Counted from the stretch's first letter, positions 1-14,717 are shown. The stretch: DNA of 64,000 nucleotides from Oxalobacteraceae bacterium (GCA_021299035.1 JAJTGD010000006.1:1-64000), one strand, 5' to 3'. Made by a program: numbers and translations. Notes: a model not told the origin generated them from the letters alone.

Positions 1-678
1 CAGGGGGTGACCCCGGCACCTTTGAACTACTGCCCACCTGGCTATACCCCCTACCCGAAATCTATCTGCACCTCGGTCAATGATGTGGTCTGCCATGGCA
101 TCCCCGGCGACAAGGTCCTTAAGCTGGGCGATGTCGTCAACATTGATGTCACTGTAATTGCCGATGGTTACCACGGTGACACCAGCCGCATGTTTTTCGT
201 CGGTGAGCCCTCGATTCTAGCCAAGCGCCTGAGTGAGATTACCTATGAGTCTATGTGGCTCGGCATCTCGCGCATCCGCCCCGGCACCTATCTCGGCGAC
301 ATTGGTCATGTGATTCAGCAGTACGCCGAGAATGCCGGGTTTTCGATCGTGCGTGAATTCTGCGGTCACGGCATCGGCAAGGTGTTCCATGAAGAGCCAC
401 AGGTACTGCACTACGGCAAACCAGGGACGCTGGATCAGTTAGCCGCCGGCATGATCTTTACGGTTGAGCCCATGATCAATGCGGGGCGCCGCGAGATTCG
501 CGAGATGAGCGACGGCTGGACCATCAAAACCCGCGACCGCAGCCTCTCGGCCCAGTGGGAACACACCGTGTTGGTGACCGAGACTGGCTTTGAAGTACTC
601 ACCGTGTCGGCGGGCTCCCCGCCACCGCCCGGCTTTATCACCAACCCAGCAGCAGGCACGCCGGTCAGCGTGGACTGA
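1..678 (+). CDS. map: Methionine aminopeptidase type I, 5' end outside window
   Basis: Removes the N-terminal methionine from nascent proteins in the cytoplasm. The frame is already open at base 1, and about 225 codons of a family near 265 residues are present, so roughly the first 40 residues are missing. All five metal ligands of the pita-bread fold are visible in order: Asp in NIDVTV, Asp in GDTSRMF, His in [13 protein letters not shown], Glu in FTVEPM and Glu in [13 protein letters not shown] at base 7 lies inside the conserved domain (before [11 protein letters not shown]), so it is not the real start. glnD begins one base after the stop, so the two are probably co-transcribed. The Pro/Ala-rich end after the last ligand is unremarkable. 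Confidence 0.97.
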   Translation, partial: QGVTPAPLNYCPPGYTPYPKSICTSVNDVVCHGIPGDKVLKLGDVVNIDVTVIADGYHGDTSRMFFVGEPSILAKRLSEITYESMWLGISRIRPGTYLGDIGHVIQQYAENAGFSIVREFCGHGIGKVFHEEPQVLHYGKPGTLDQLAAGMIFTVEPMINAGRREIREMSDGWTIKTRDRSLSAQWEHTVLVTETGFEVLTVSAGSPPPPGFITNPAAGTPVSVD

Positions 679-679
679 G

Positions 680-3232
680 ATGGCGGCACTGTCGATCTCT
701 CTGCGCGAACAGCTAAGGGAAGGCCGGCGGGCAATTGTCGACGACTACCTGCGCGACCGGCGACCAGAACGGTTGCTGAAGCAAATTGCACGCAATGCCG
801 ACCAAGTCCTGACGCAAGCCTGGCAGCAGTTTGACATGCCATCCACAGCAACGCTGGTCGCTGTCGGTGGCTATGGCCGCGGTGAGCTTTTCCCCCACTC
901 CGATATTGATCTGCTGATCCTGCTACCGGCAGCGCCAGACGCGGCACTGCGCGAGAAGCTTGAGCAATTAGTGCAGCTGTTCTGGGATCTCGGGCTGGAA
1001 ATCGGGCATAGCATCCGTACTGTCGATGAATGCATGACGGAATCCGAGGCCGACATCACCGTTCAAACGAGCCTGCTGGAGGCACGCCGCATCACGGGCT
1101 CGAGGTCACTCTTCATCTCACTGCAGCAGCGCCATGCGCAGGCGATGGATGCACGTGCTTTTTTTCAAGACAAAGTACTCGAGCTGCGTCAGCGCCATGT
1201 GAAGTACGAGAATACGCCGTATAGCTTGGAGCCGAATTGCAAAGAGAGTCCCGGTGGCCTGCGTGATCTGCAAGTGATCCTGTGGGTGTCAAAAGCAGCC
1301 GGGCTTGGACGCTCGTGGCGCGAACTTGCCGATAGTCAGATCATCACCCGTACAGAGGCGCGCCAACTCGCAGAAAAAGAACGCGCCTTCAAAGATATTC
1401 GCATTCGCTTGCACCTGCACGCCGGACGTCGCGAAGACCGCTTGGTCTTCGATGTGCAAGGGCCGATTGCGGATACCTTTGGCTTTACTGCTAGCGAAGA
1501 TCGACGCGCCAGCGAAGTGCTGATGCAGCGGTATTACTGGGCGGCGAAAGCAGTCACGCAGCTCAACAGTATCTTGCTACAAAATATCGAGTCGCGCCTG
1601 TTCCCGCAACCCATCGCCTCACGACCCGTGAATGAACGGTTCAATGAGGTGAATGGCATGATCGATATTGCGCACGATGACGTGTTCGAGCAAACACCCT
1701 CCGCGATGCTGGAAATCTTCTTGCTGTTGGAGCGGTATGGCGAGTTGAAAGGGATGACGGCGCGCACGCAACGTGCGCTGTGGCACGCTCGCTTTCGTAT
1801 CGACACTAAGTTTCGCCGCGACCCAAAAAACCGCGATCTCTTCCTGCAAATTCTGCAATCACCGAAAGGCATTACCCACGCGCTGCGTGGCATGAACCAG
1901 CTATCGATTCTGGGGCGCTACCTGCCCAACTTCCGTCGCATCATCGGTCAGATGCAGCATGACCTGTTTCATGTATACACGGTCGATCAGCATATCTTGA
2001 TGGTGGTGCGTAATGTTCGCCGCTTTGCGATCCCCGAGCATTCGCATGAGTACCCCTTCTGCAGCCAATTGATCGCAAACTTTGCACAGCCTTGGCTTCT
2101 GTATATCGCCGCGCTGTTTCACGATATCGCCAAAGGGCGCGGTGGCGATCATTCGGTACTCGGCAAAACCGATGCCCGTCGCTTCTGTCGTGATCACGGC
2201 GTGTCAAAACAAGATACCGAGCTAGTCACTTTCCTCGTAGAGCAGCATCTACTGATGTCACAGGTCGCGCAAAAGCAAGATCTGTCCGATCCCGATGTCA
2301 TACGAGCGTTTGTTAAAACGGTGAAGACCGAGCGACGCCTGACGGCACTCTACTTGCTGACAGTCGCAGATATTCGCGGCACCAGCCCAAAGGTTTGGAA
2401 TGCCTGGAAAGGAAAGCTGCTCGAGGACTTGTATCGCATGAGTTTGCGCGTGCTCGGTGGAGAAGCGCCGTCGACCGACCGGGTACTGCAGAACCGTCAG
2501 CAAGAGGCCCGTGCGATGCTTCGACTTCATGGCCTGCCGGATGAGACTCACGATAAGTTATGGAAGCGACTGGATGTTGGCTATTTTCTGCGCCATGATG
2601 CCGCAGAAATTGGCTGGCATACGCGGGTCTTGCATGAGCATTTGGACGATGAGCAACCGCTGGTACATTGCCGTATCGCGCCGATTGGCGAAGGTTTGCA
2701 GGTCGTAGTGTATCTGCGTGACCGCACCGATCTTTTTGCGCGCATTTGTGGCTATTTTGATCGCCATAATTTCAGCATTCTGGATGCCAAGGTACAAACC
2801 ACGCGTAATGGCTACGCGCTGGATACGTTTCTCGTCAGTGAGCCCAGCTTTTCAGAGAACTACCGTGAGCTGATCGCCTTGGTGGAGCATGATCTCGCAC
2901 TATGGGTTAAAAGCGATGCCGAGTTACCACTGCCCGCCAAAACCAGACTGTCGCGGCTATCACGCACATTTCCTATCACGCCAACTGTGCACCTATCGCC
3001 CGATGAGCGAGGTCAGTATCACCTGCTCTCCGTGTCAGCCAATGATCGCCCCGGCCTGCTTTATTCAATCGCCAGCGTGCTGGCGCGCTACAAAGTAAAT
3101 TTATACACCGCTAAAATCGCCACCCTCGGCGAACGCGTTGAAGATGTCTTCGTAGTCGATGGCCCGATGCTGTCAAATGCCCGATCGCAGATCGCGCTGG
3201 AGTCGGATCTGCTCGACGCTCTACGTATCTAA
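680..3232 (+). CDS. glnD: Bifunctional [protein-PII] uridylyltransferase / UMP-removing enzyme
   Basis: Senses glutamine and adds or removes UMP on PII proteins (GlnB/GlnK), controlling nitrogen assimilation. The ATG at 680 sits one base after the map stop and gives 850 residues, the usual GlnD length; the open frame extends upstream only into map. Domains in order are the nucleotidyltransferase motif [19 protein letters not shown] near residues 60-80, the HD phosphohydrolase motif [12 protein letters not shown] near 480, and two C-terminal ACT domains ([18 protein letters not shown] and [20 protein letters not shown]) that bind glutamine. Both catalytic motifs look intact. The next gene starts two bases after its stop. 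Confidence 0.97.
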   Translation: MAALSISLREQLREGRRAIVDDYLRDRRPERLLKQIARNADQVLTQAWQQFDMPSTATLVAVGGYGRGELFPHSDIDLLILLPAAPDAALREKLEQLVQLFWDLGLEIGHSIRTVDECMTESEADITVQTSLLEARRITGSRSLFISLQQRHAQAMDARAFFQDKVLELRQRHVKYENTPYSLEPNCKESPGGLRDLQVILWVSKAAGLGRSWRELADSQIITRTEARQLAEKERAFKDIRIRLHLHAGRREDRLVFDVQGPIADTFGFTASEDRRASEVLMQRYYWAAKAVTQLNSILLQNIESRLFPQPIASRPVNERFNEVNGMIDIAHDDVFEQTPSAMLEIFLLLERYGELKGMTARTQRALWHARFRIDTKFRRDPKNRDLFLQILQSPKGITHALRGMNQLSILGRYLPNFRRIIGQMQHDLFHVYTVDQHILMVVRNVRRFAIPEHSHEYPFCSQLIANFAQPWLLYIAALFHDIAKGRGGDHSVLGKTDARRFCRDHGVSKQDTELVTFLVEQHLLMSQVAQKQDLSDPDVIRAFVKTVKTERRLTALYLLTVADIRGTSPKVWNAWKGKLLEDLYRMSLRVLGGEAPSTDRVLQNRQQEARAMLRLHGLPDETHDKLWKRLDVGYFLRHDAAEIGWHTRVLHEHLDDEQPLVHCRIAPIGEGLQVVVYLRDRTDLFARICGYFDRHNFSILDAKVQTTRNGYALDTFLVSEPSFSENYRELIALVEHDLALWVKSDAELPLPAKTRLSRLSRTFPITPTVHLSPDERGQYHLLSVSANDRPGLLYSIASVLARYKVNLYTAKIATLGERVEDVFVVDGPMLSNARSQIALESDLLDALRI

Positions 3233-3234
3233 AA

Positions 3235-3981
3235 ATGACTGAACCGCTGCGCCTTTCAAAACGCATGTCCGAGCTTGGGCTTTGCTCGCGCCGTGAAGCC
3301 GATGAGTGGATCGCCAAAGGCTGGGTACGCGTGGATGGCCAAGTCATTTCAGAGCTAGGCAGCAAAGTACTGCCCCACCAAAAAATATCAATCGAAAAAC
3401 AAGCGCAAGCGCAACAAGCCAAACGCGTCACGGTGCTGCTGAATAAGCCGATGGGTTTTGTGAGCGGGCAAGCGGAAGATGGCTACAAACCCGCCTTCAC
3501 GCTAGTGAGTCCGGAAACTCGCTGGAGCGAAGACGCATCACCCACGCAGTTTTCAGCGTCGCAGCTAAAAAGTCTGGTTCCCGCCGGTCGGCTGGATATC
3601 GATTCCGTTGGGCTGTTGGTGTTGACGCAGGACGGCAGGATCGCAAAACAGTTGATCGGTGAAGATCGCCTGATCGAAAAAGAATATCTGGTGCGGGTGA
3701 AGTATCTGAGACATGGCAAGCTGCCCGACGCAGATCTGAAACGATTGAATCATGGCCTCTCGCTGGATGGCAGCGCACTACTGCCAGCGAAAGTGAGCTG
3801 GCAAAACGATGATCAGCTACGGTTCATCCTGCGCGAAGGAAAGAAACGACAAATCCGCCGCATGTGCGAACTGGTTGGACTGCAAGTGATAGGCCTGAAA
3901 CGGGTCCGTATCGGCAATGTAAAACTGGGCGACTTGCCGGTTGGGCAGTGGCGGTATCTGGCGGAGAGTGAAAAGTTCTAG
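3235..3981 (+). CDS. RsuA/RluB/RluF-family 23S rRNA pseudouridine synthase
   Basis: Predicted to isomerise a uridine of 23S rRNA. An N-terminal S4 RNA-binding domain ([18 protein letters not shown], residues about 5-60) precedes the synthase domain with [11 protein letters not shown], the catalytic-Asp motif [14 protein letters not shown] and the family signature [19 protein letters not shown]. The sequence is closest in style to RluF, but RluB/RluE paralogues cannot be excluded, so no symbol is given. The ATG at 3235 follows the glnD stop by two bases, suggesting one transcript with map-glnD. Its last four bases overlap the end of the convergent def gene. Confidence 0.9.
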   Translation: MTEPLRLSKRMSELGLCSRREADEWIAKGWVRVDGQVISELGSKVLPHQKISIEKQAQAQQAKRVTVLLNKPMGFVSGQAEDGYKPAFTLVSPETRWSEDASPTQFSASQLKSLVPAGRLDIDSVGLLVLTQDGRIAKQLIGEDRLIEKEYLVRVKYLRHGKLPDADLKRLNHGLSLDGSALLPAKVSWQNDDQLRFILREGKKRQIRRMCELVGLQVIGLKRVRIGNVKLGDLPVGQWRYLAESEKF

Positions 3982-4514
3982 TCGTCCGCCGCCGGATCCA
4001 TGTCGGGGAACAGCACTTCGGTGTAGCCGAACCTGCTGAAATCTCTCACCCGCATCGGGTACAACACGCCGATCAGGTGATCACACTCATGCTGAACGAC
4101 CCGAGCATGGAAGCTGTCAACCTCCCGATCTATGGGCTTGCCATACGGGTCAACACCACGGTAACGAAGCCTTGCGTGACGCGGCACTACCCCGCGTAAG
4201 CCGGGCACCGACAGACAACCCTCCCAGCCATCTTCCATGTCATCTGACAGAGGTTCGAGCACCGGGTTAAGCAGCACCGTTTCAGGCACCGCGGGCGCAT
4301 CCGGGTAGCGATCATTCTTACTGAAGCCGAAGATCACTAATTGCAGGTTGACGCCGATCTGTGGTGCAGCGAGGCCAGCACCATTGGCAGCGTGCATGGT
4401 GTCAAACATGTCAGCGATCAGCGCATGCAGCGCAGGCGTATCAAACTCGGTGACCGGCTCAGCAACCCGTAGCAGGCGCGGGTCGCCCATTTTGAGAATC
4501 TCGCGGATGGCCAT
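3978..4514 (-). CDS. def: Peptide deformylase
   Basis: Removes the formyl group from N-terminal formyl-methionine. All three signatures are present: GAGLAAPQ at residues 45-52, EGCLS at 98-102 with metal-ligand Cys100, and QHECDHL at 141-147 whose HExxH gives the two histidine ligands and the catalytic Glu143. Length is 178 residues, normal for the family. The ligand residues are those of a standard iron/zinc deformylase. It is the last gene of the minus-strand run from smc and starts two bases after the galU stop, with four bases of 3' overlap with the convergent pseudouridine synthase gene. Confidence 0.95.
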   Translation of the reverse strand: MAIREILKMGDPRLLRVAEPVTEFDTPALHALIADMFDTMHAANGAGLAAPQIGVNLQLVIFGFSKNDRYPDAPAVPETVLLNPVLEPLSDDMEDGWEGCLSVPGLRGVVPRHARLRYRGVDPYGKPIDREVDSFHARVVQHECDHLIGVLYPMRVRDFSRFGYTEVLFPDMDPAADD

Positions 4515-4515
4515 C

Positions 4516-8538
<4,023 letters not shown>

Positions 8539-8673
8539 TCGCGTTCTCTGTCGAGACTATTCAATAAAGAAACATTTTAACGGAGATCGCACCCGCATTA
8601 CCCGCGCACGTGCGTCATACCGTTGCCGAATCGCTGGCCATCCGCGACACCGAAATATTGCCAAACAAGAAAG

Positions 8674-8687
8674 TTGACAATAGTCAA
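8674..8687. promoter_or_regulatory. Palindromic operator-like site TTGAC-AATA-GTCAA
   Basis: A perfect 5-bp inverted repeat (TTGAC, 4-base spacer, GTCAA) lies in the divergent gap between zipA (minus) and the small gene at 8750 (plus). TTGACA at 8674-8679 also reads as a consensus -35 box for the plus strand, although no good -10 follows at 17 bases. The site could bind a dimeric regulator for either gene. No regulator can be named from sequence alone. Confidence 0.3.
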
Positions 8688-8749
8688 TAGCCGCCGCGAT
8701 TTTGTCATTACGATAAGACTCCGTTAGCCCTGCCCATGGAGGAAGACGG

Positions 8750-8965
8750 ATGTCGAACGCAACTGGAATCAAGCTGAACCCTTGGAACACGTTGTCGCTG
8801 CGGTTCTGGACCCGGCGTCTCCGCCGCTGGTACCACAAGCGCGCAGAAGAACACTACCTGATCTGCGCTGCAGTCGAGAATGCTCGCATGCGAGAGGCCG
8901 AAGAAAACGAGGCCTATTACCAAAAACGCGCCGCCATGGTCCGCGCGGCACTAAATTTCGACTGA
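8750..8965 (+). CDS. Small basic hypothetical protein (71 aa)
   Basis: I do not recognise a family. The reading frame is supported by a strong Shine-Dalgarno sequence (GGAGGAAG at 8738-8745) five bases from the ATG. It ends exactly where the convergent smc gene ends, so the space is fully used. The peptide is rich in Arg and aromatic residues (FWTRRLRRWYHKRAEEH), then becomes a predicted charged helix (MREAEENEAYYQKRAAM). It has no signal peptide or membrane segment. It might be a small nucleic-acid- or membrane-surface-binding protein, but no function is claimed. Confidence 0.6.
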   Translation: MSNATGIKLNPWNTLSLRFWTRRLRRWYHKRAEEHYLICAAVENARMREAEENEAYYQKRAAMVRAALNFD

Positions 8966-11900
8966 TCAGGCTGCCTGCTGCTGGGCGGCGAAGTTCGAGG
9001 CCGCCGCCATATCCACTGCGACTATGCGGGAGACACCCTGCTCCTGCATCGTTACCCCAATTAGCTGCTGTGCCATCTCCATCGCAATCTTGTTGTGCGA
9101 GATAAACAAGAACTGCGTAGCGGCCGACATTTTCTTCACCATATTGCAGAAGCGCTCGGTATTGGAATCATCCAGCGGCGCGTCCACCTCATCCAGCAAA
9201 CAGAAAGGTGCCGGGTTCAGCTGGAAGATGGAGAACACCAACGCAGTCGCGGTCAGTGCTTTTTCACCACCGGACAGCAAATGAATCGTGGCGTTCTTCT
9301 TGCCGGGTGGTTGTGCCATCACCTGAACACCGGAATCCAAAATTTCCTCGCCGGTCATCACCAGCTTGGCGGTACCACCACCGAACAGAATCGGGAACAG
9401 CTCTCCAAACTGCTGATTGACCTTCTCGAAGGTATCTTTCAGCAGATCGCGCGTTTCCATATCGATCTTGTGGATCGCGTTTTCGAGCGTCGTAATCGCC
9501 TCAGTCAGATCGGCATTCTGCGCGTCGAGGAACTGTTTGCGTTCGCTCGCCTGCGCAAGCTCGTCGAGGGCGGCCAGGTTCACCGGGCCAAGCGCATTGA
9601 TGGAATTGGTTAGTCGCGTGACCTCGCCTTGCAGATAAGACGGGCGGAGTTCGTCGCTTAGTTTTTCTGCCAGCGCTGCCTCGTCGGCGTTTGCGTTCGC
9701 CAGTGACTCGGCATACTGCTCTTGATTCATACGCGCAGCTTGTTCTTTCAGCTGCAGCTCGACAATGCGATCACGAATCGGCTGCAGACCACGCTCGGCG
9801 GCTAATTTGGATTCGTCATGGGTACGCATACGCTGGGTTAGCTGATCCAGTTCGTGGCGCGCATTCGACAGCACCAGCTCTTGCTCACTGCGCTGCTCGA
9901 GCAAGCTTTGCAATCCGGCTTGTGCGGTACGGTCGTCGAGTTGCTCCAGCTCCAGCGTGCCCTGCTCCATGCTGGCAAACAGTTGTGCGGATTGCTCCAG
10001 CGCCGTGGCGATATTGCGCTTCAATTCTTCGATACGGCTCTCATGAGCACGCAGCGCGAATTCCGCCTGCTGCGCCGCCAGCGCCAGTTCGCGCACATGC
10101 TCTCGCGCCTGATTCAGTGCACTCTCACGCTCCAAATAAACCGTCTGACCATCTTCATGCGCTTCTTGAACCTGTGCCAGCTCGGTATCGAGCTGCTCAA
10201 GTGCCTGCTCCGCATTGGTCTGCAGCTGACGCTGCTCGGCTTCCTGCGTAGCGATCTCGGTCAGATCGTTACCGATCTGTGTGCTGCGCTCGCTAAAGCG
10301 TTCAACCGCTTCAGTCAGCTTCAACAAATCCATTTGCAAGCTATGCAGCGTCTGCTGCTGCGCACTAACCCGCTGTGTTAGTTCTTCCAAGCGTTGCGTA
10401 CCCTGAGTCAGGGCGGCATCGGCGCGTACAGAACGCTGTCTCGCCTCATCCGCCAGCATCTGTTGCGCGCGTACCTGACGAACCAGGTTGTCGATTTCCT
10501 GTTGGCGCGCCAGCATGCCATCCTGTTCGGAATCGGAGGCATGGAAACGCACCGACAAACGACTGATCAAATGCCCCTCGCGGGTTACCAGCGTCGCGCC
10601 CACAGGCAGCTTGGATCGTTCCACCAGAGCACCCGCAGCATCGTCAGCGACATACACCTGATGTAGCCAGTCTTGTAACAGTGCGCGCAAGCCGGGGTCA
10701 TCCACCTTCATCATGGACATCAAGGATTTCAGGCCAGATGGTGCGGACTCGTTGGCGTTCGACGTACCGCTCAAGGAGTACAGCGATAGCTTGGCGGGTG
10801 GTGCATCACCAAAAAATGCTTTTGCCCAATCGAGATTAGAAACTTCCAACGCGCCAGTGCGCTCACGCAGCACCGATTCCAGCGCAACTTCCCAACCCGG
10901 CTCGATCGACAGTTTTTGCCACAAACGCGGCAGCTTGCCGAGTTCATGCTTGTTCAGCCAAGGTGCGACCTTACCTTCGGTTTGTACGTTTTCCTGCAGC
11001 TGCTTCAATGCAGCCAGCCTTGCTTCGAGCTGCGCATGCTTGGCGGTTTCAGTGTTAACTGATTCCTGCGCATCACGGCGCTCCTGCTCCAGTAATGGCT
11101 GCTGCTCACGTGCCGCCGAAAGCTCTTCCTGCGACTGTTCGAGTTGCGTTTGCTTTTGCTCTACCTGCGACTTCAAATTACTCAGATGCGCCGTATCTGG
11201 CAGAGACAGTGAATTCTTTTCTTGCGCAAGCCGTTCGCGGCGCTGTGTCAGCGTTGCGAGAATATTGGATGCATTCCGCTGATGCGTCGACTCAAGCTCG
11301 ATACGCTGCTGCACCTGCATAATGCGCGAGCGCGATTCGGTAGTCGCTAGCTGCGCGTTGCGCCAGGATTCTTCAATCTCCGGCAGCGATGCCTGCTTAC
11401 TTTGTAATGCCTGCTGCGCCTCGCTGACGCGTGCACCATGCGATGCCAGATCAGTCTCGGCTTGCTCCAGCTCCTGCTCGAACTGCGTACTCTGACGCTG
11501 CCACTGCTCGCGTTGCGCAGTCAAAGAATTGAGCTGCGTCTGCAGACGGGTACGCGACTCGATCACAAACCGAATCTGCGCCTCCAGACTGCCGATTTCA
11601 GCATTCGTCTGGTAGAGAGCGCCTTGGGCCTGATGCATACGATCGCCCGCGGCGTAATGCTCCTGACGCAGTTGCTCCAGTTCAGCTTCTACATGACGCA
11701 GCTTGGCGGTTTGCTCTTCCAGCTCGATTTGGGCTTTGTCGATATCGCGCAAGAATTTTTGTTGCTCGTTGGCGGCTTCATTTTTTCTCAGGAGCCACAG
11801 TAATTTCTGCTTCTCGTCCTGCTCGGATTGCAGCTCATGGTACTTTTGCGCAATCTCGGCCTGCTTCTCCAGCTTCTGCACGTTTTGATTCAGCTCGCGC

Positions 11901-12493
11901 AAAATATCTTCAACGCGTTGCAAGTTTTCGCGGGTATCTTGGAGACGATTTTCTGTTTCGCGGCGGCGCTCTTTGTATTTCGATACGCCTGCAGCCTCTT
12001 CCAGAAAAATCCGTAGCTCTTCCGGCCGCGCCTCAATGATGCGCGAGATCATGCCCTGCCCAATGATGGCGTAGGCACGCGGACCAAGGCCGGTGCCGAG
12101 GAAGATGTCTTGGATATCGCGCCGACGCACCGCTTGGTTGTTAATGTAGTAGGTGGACGTGCCATCGCGCGTCAGCGTCCGCTTGACCGAAATTTCAGCG
12201 AACGAGCTCCACTGCCCTGCAGCCTTGCCGGCAGCATTGTCAAACAACAGCTCGACGGACGCCCGACCCGCCGGCTTGCGATTGGTGGTGCCGTTGAAGA
12301 TGACATCCTGCATCGACTCGCCGCGTAGCTCCGAGGCCTTCGACTCGCCGAGCACCCAGCGCACCGCGTCAATGATGTTCGACTTACCGCAGCCGTTTGG
12401 TCCAACCACGCCAACCAGTTGGCCTGGCACCTGAAAATTGGTCGGATCGACAAAAGACTTGAAACCGGAGAGTTTGATGGAGGTTAACCGCAC
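8966..12493 (-). CDS. smc: Chromosome segregation/condensation ATPase SMC
   Basis: Long-armed ATPase that organises and segregates the chromosome. The 1175-residue protein has Walker A in VVGPNGCGKSNIIDA near residues 30-44, a coiled-coil arm, a hinge region in the middle (roughly residues 500-650), the returning coiled coil, and the C-terminal signature LLSGGEKALTATAL followed by Walker B CLLDEVDAPLDD. The start is GTG at 12493 with GGAAA eight bases upstream; the encoded N-terminus (MRLTSIKLSGFKSFVDP) matches the family. scpA and scpB are not adjacent. It heads the minus-strand run smc-zipA-ligA-galU-def, although the gene at 8750 on the other strand separates it from zipA. Confidence 0.97.
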   Translation of the reverse strand: MRLTSIKLSGFKSFVDPTNFQVPGQLVGVVGPNGCGKSNIIDAVRWVLGESKASELRGESMQDVIFNGTTNRKPAGRASVELLFDNAAGKAAGQWSSFAEISVKRTLTRDGTSTYYINNQAVRRRDIQDIFLGTGLGPRAYAIIGQGMISRIIEARPEELRIFLEEAAGVSKYKERRRETENRLQDTRENLQRVEDILRELNQNVQKLEKQAEIAQKYHELQSEQDEKQKLLWLLRKNEAANEQQKFLRDIDKAQIELEEQTAKLRHVEAELEQLRQEHYAAGDRMHQAQGALYQTNAEIGSLEAQIRFVIESRTRLQTQLNSLTAQREQWQRQSTQFEQELEQAETDLASHGARVSEAQQALQSKQASLPEIEESWRNAQLATTESRSRIMQVQQRIELESTHQRNASNILATLTQRRERLAQEKNSLSLPDTAHLSNLKSQVEQKQTQLEQSQEELSAAREQQPLLEQERRDAQESVNTETAKHAQLEARLAALKQLQENVQTEGKVAPWLNKHELGKLPRLWQKLSIEPGWEVALESVLRERTGALEVSNLDWAKAFFGDAPPAKLSLYSLSGTSNANESAPSGLKSLMSMMKVDDPGLRALLQDWLHQVYVADDAAGALVERSKLPVGATLVTREGHLISRLSVRFHASDSEQDGMLARQQEIDNLVRQVRAQQMLADEARQRSVRADAALTQGTQRLEELTQRVSAQQQTLHSLQMDLLKLTEAVERFSERSTQIGNDLTEIATQEAEQRQLQTNAEQALEQLDTELAQVQEAHEDGQTVYLERESALNQAREHVRELALAAQQAEFALRAHESRIEELKRNIATALEQSAQLFASMEQGTLELEQLDDRTAQAGLQSLLEQRSEQELVLSNARHELDQLTQRMRTHDESKLAAERGLQPIRDRIVELQLKEQAARMNQEQYAESLANANADEAALAEKLSDELRPSYLQGEVTRLTNSINALGPVNLAALDELAQASERKQFLDAQNADLTEAITTLENAIHKIDMETRDLLKDTFEKVNQQFGELFPILFGGGTAKLVMTGEEILDSGVQVMAQPPGKKNATIHLLSGGEKALTATALVFSIFQLNPAPFCLLDEVDAPLDDSNTERFCNMVKKMSAATQFLFISHNKIAMEMAQQLIGVTMQEQGVSRIVAVDMAAASNFAAQQQAA

Positions 12494-12507
12494 GACATTT
12501 CCAACTT

Positions 12508-12537
12508 AAAAAAAGAGAAACCGGGCGGCAGGCCCGG
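12508..12537 (-). promoter_or_regulatory. Hairpin plus U-tract in the smc leader
   Basis: Read on the minus strand, CCGGGC-ctgcc-GCCCGG (12521-12537) is followed by TTTCTCTTTTTTT (to 12508), then about 15 bases to the smc GTG. It has the form of an intrinsic terminator but lies inside the smc leader, after any promoter in the smc-dapC gap. It could be an attenuator. It could instead merely stop antisense transcription. Confidence 0.4.
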
Positions 12538-12588
12538 CGAGTGAAATTCGAAGCGGCGTCATCATAACATCGGGGGGTGAGCCAACAG

Positions 12589-12594
12589 TATAAT
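12589..12594 (+). promoter_or_regulatory. Perfect -10 box upstream of dapC
   Basis: TATAAT at 12589-12594 lies 38 bases before the dapC GTG and is the only consensus -10 in the smc-dapC gap. The expected -35 region (AACATC at 17 bases) is poor, so an activator may be needed. Confidence 0.4.
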
Positions 12595-12631
12595 CAGCGG
12601 CTTTTTCCTGAAACCCTAACGCCAATTCGCC

Positions 12632-13834
12632 GTGAATCCGCTGCTCTCCAAGCTCCAGCCTTATCCTTTTGAAAAGCTGCGCCAGCTTTTTGGCGGAGTC
12701 ACGCCGAATCCCGATTTCAGCGCAATTAGTTTGGGAATCGGTGAGCCCAAGCACCCCACCCCGACGTTTATCCAACAGGCGCTCGCCGATAACTTGTCTG
12801 GTCTTGCGACCTACCCAACTACGGCAGGCACCGATTCACTGCGCCAAGCGATCTGCGGCTGGCTGGAGCGGCGATATCAGCTTCCGACGCTGAACCCGGC
12901 CACTGAGGTACTGCCCGTCAACGGGTCGCGCGAAGCATTGTTCGCGCTGGCACAGGTGGTGATTGACCCCGCGGCCAAGGCGGTGGTGGTCTGTCCGAAC
13001 CCGTTCTATCAAATCTACGAGGGCGCGGCTTTTCTGGCCGGCGCCGAGCCGTTCTTTGTTAATTCAGATCCCGAGCGCAATTTCGCGCCAGACTTTTCCA
13101 CCGTACCGGCCGAGGTCTGGCCCCGAGTTCAGTTGCTCTACATCTGTACACCGGGCAACCCGACGGGCGCAGTGCTTACGCTAAACGATTGGAAAACACT
13201 TTTCTCACTCTCTGACCAGCATGGTTTCGTGATTGCATCCGATGAGTGCTACTCCGAGATCTACTTCGGCGACAGCCAACCGCTCGGTGCGCTGCAGGCT
13301 GCGCACCAACTGGGTCGTGGTTACCAGCGCTTGATCGCGTTTTCAAGTTTGTCGAAACGTTCGAACGTACCCGGTATGCGCTCTGGCTTCGTGGCCGGTG
13401 ACGCAGCCATATTGAAGCAATTCCTGCTCTACCGTACCTATCACGGCAGTGCAATGAGTCCATCAATACAAGCGGCCTCGATCGCTGCATGGAACGATGA
13501 GCATCACGTCCAGGAAAACCGCGAAAAATACATTCAGAAGTTCAAGCAAGTGACGCCTATGTTAGCCGAGGTGCTGGATGTCGCGTTGCCTGACGCTGGT
13601 TTTTACCTGTGGGCCAAGGTCGATAAGCTCGCGAACATCACTGACGCTGAATACGCTAAGCGACTGTACGCCGAATATAATGTGACGGTTTTGCCCGGCA
13701 GCTATGTCGCGCGTGACGCGCATGGTTTGAATCCGGGGGCAAATCGTATTCGAATGGCGCTGGTCGCGGAAGTTGATGAGTGCCTCGAGGCAGCGCAGCG
13801 TATTGTCGATTTCACCCGCAAGCTGGCCGGCTGA
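12632..13834 (+). CDS. dapC: Succinyldiaminopimelate aminotransferase
   Basis: PLP-dependent class I/II aminotransferase predicted to make N-succinyl-LL-2,6-diaminopimelate in lysine/peptidoglycan precursor synthesis. The 400-residue protein shows SLGIGEPKHPTP, CTPGNPTGAVL, SDECYSEIYF and the PLP lysine in SSLSKRSNVPGMRSG near residue 248. The start is GTG at 12632 (peptide MNPLLSKLQPYPFEKL). The assignment as DapC rather than another aminotransferase rests on its position directly before dapD and dapE and its match to the betaproteobacterial DapC form. Confidence 0.93.
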   Translation: MNPLLSKLQPYPFEKLRQLFGGVTPNPDFSAISLGIGEPKHPTPTFIQQALADNLSGLATYPTTAGTDSLRQAICGWLERRYQLPTLNPATEVLPVNGSREALFALAQVVIDPAAKAVVVCPNPFYQIYEGAAFLAGAEPFFVNSDPERNFAPDFSTVPAEVWPRVQLLYICTPGNPTGAVLTLNDWKTLFSLSDQHGFVIASDECYSEIYFGDSQPLGALQAAHQLGRGYQRLIAFSSLSKRSNVPGMRSGFVAGDAAILKQFLLYRTYHGSAMSPSIQAASIAAWNDEHHVQENREKYIQKFKQVTPMLAEVLDVALPDAGFYLWAKVDKLANITDAEYAKRLYAEYNVTVLPGSYVARDAHGLNPGANRIRMALVAEVDECLEAAQRIVDFTRKLAG

Positions 13835-13892
13835 TCGCTGTACAGCTAAGCATTAACAAGAATTCAATCGTCGTTTTTTATAAAGAGAAGCC

Positions 13893-14717
13893 ATGACCCA
13901 ACAACTACAAAACCTAATCGATAGCGCCTGGGAAGAGCGGACCAATTTTTCGCCGAAATCTGCTCCAGCGGATGTAAAAAGCGCAGTTGCAGAGGTATTG
14001 GAACTCCTGAACCAAGGAACCCTGCGTGTCGCACAAAAAGATAGCGGCAGCTGGGTCGTCAACCAATGGATCAAAAAGGCCGTGCTTCTGTCGTTCCGCC
14101 TGGAAGATAACGTGGCCATCCCGGGCGGCGGCGGTATGCAGTTCTATGACAAGGTACCCACCAAGTTCGCCAACTACAGTGCGGACGATTTCGCAAAAGG
14201 TGGCTTCCGTGTGGTGCCACCTGCAGTCGCGCGCCGCGGTAGCTTCATCGGCAAAAACGTCGTACTGATGCCTTCCTACGTCAACATCGGCGCTTATGTC
14301 GATGAAGGCACCATGGTTGACACTTGGGCGACCGTTGGCTCATGCGCACAGATCGGCAAAAACGTTCACCTGTCAGGTGGAGTTGGTATCGGCGGCGTAC
14401 TCGAACCGATGCAAGCGAATCCCACCATCATTGAAGACAACTGTTTCATCGGCGCACGCTCTGAAGTCGTCGAAGGCGTAATTGTTGAGGCCAACTCAGT
14501 CATCTCGATGGGCGTATACATCGGCCAGTCGACCAAGATCTACGATCGCGCTACTGGCGAAGTAGCGTATGGCCGCATTCCGGAAGGCTCAGTGGTCGTG
14601 TCAGGCAACCTGCCGTCGGCGGATGGCAAATACAGTTTGTACTGCGCCGTGATCGTCAAGCGAGTGGACGAGAAGACGCGTGCAAAAACCTCGATCAACG
14701 AATTGTTGCGGGATTGA
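13893..14717 (+). CDS. dapD: Tetrahydrodipicolinate N-succinyltransferase
   Basis: Transfers succinyl from succinyl-CoA to tetrahydrodipicolinate, committing the pathway to the succinylase branch. The 274-residue protein is a left-handed beta-helix enzyme with hexapeptide-like repeats in [41 protein letters not shown] and [13 protein letters not shown] Shine-Dalgarno AAAGAGAAG precedes the ATG. It follows dapC by 58 bases and overlaps the next gene by one base. Confidence 0.97.
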   Translation: MTQQLQNLIDSAWEERTNFSPKSAPADVKSAVAEVLELLNQGTLRVAQKDSGSWVVNQWIKKAVLLSFRLEDNVAIPGGGGMQFYDKVPTKFANYSADDFAKGGFRVVPPAVARRGSFIGKNVVLMPSYVNIGAYVDEGTMVDTWATVGSCAQIGKNVHLSGGVGIGGVLEPMQANPTIIEDNCFIGARSEVVEGVIVEANSVISMGVYIGQSTKIYDRATGEVAYGRIPEGSVVVSGNLPSADGKYSLYCAVIVKRVDEKTRAKTSINELLRD

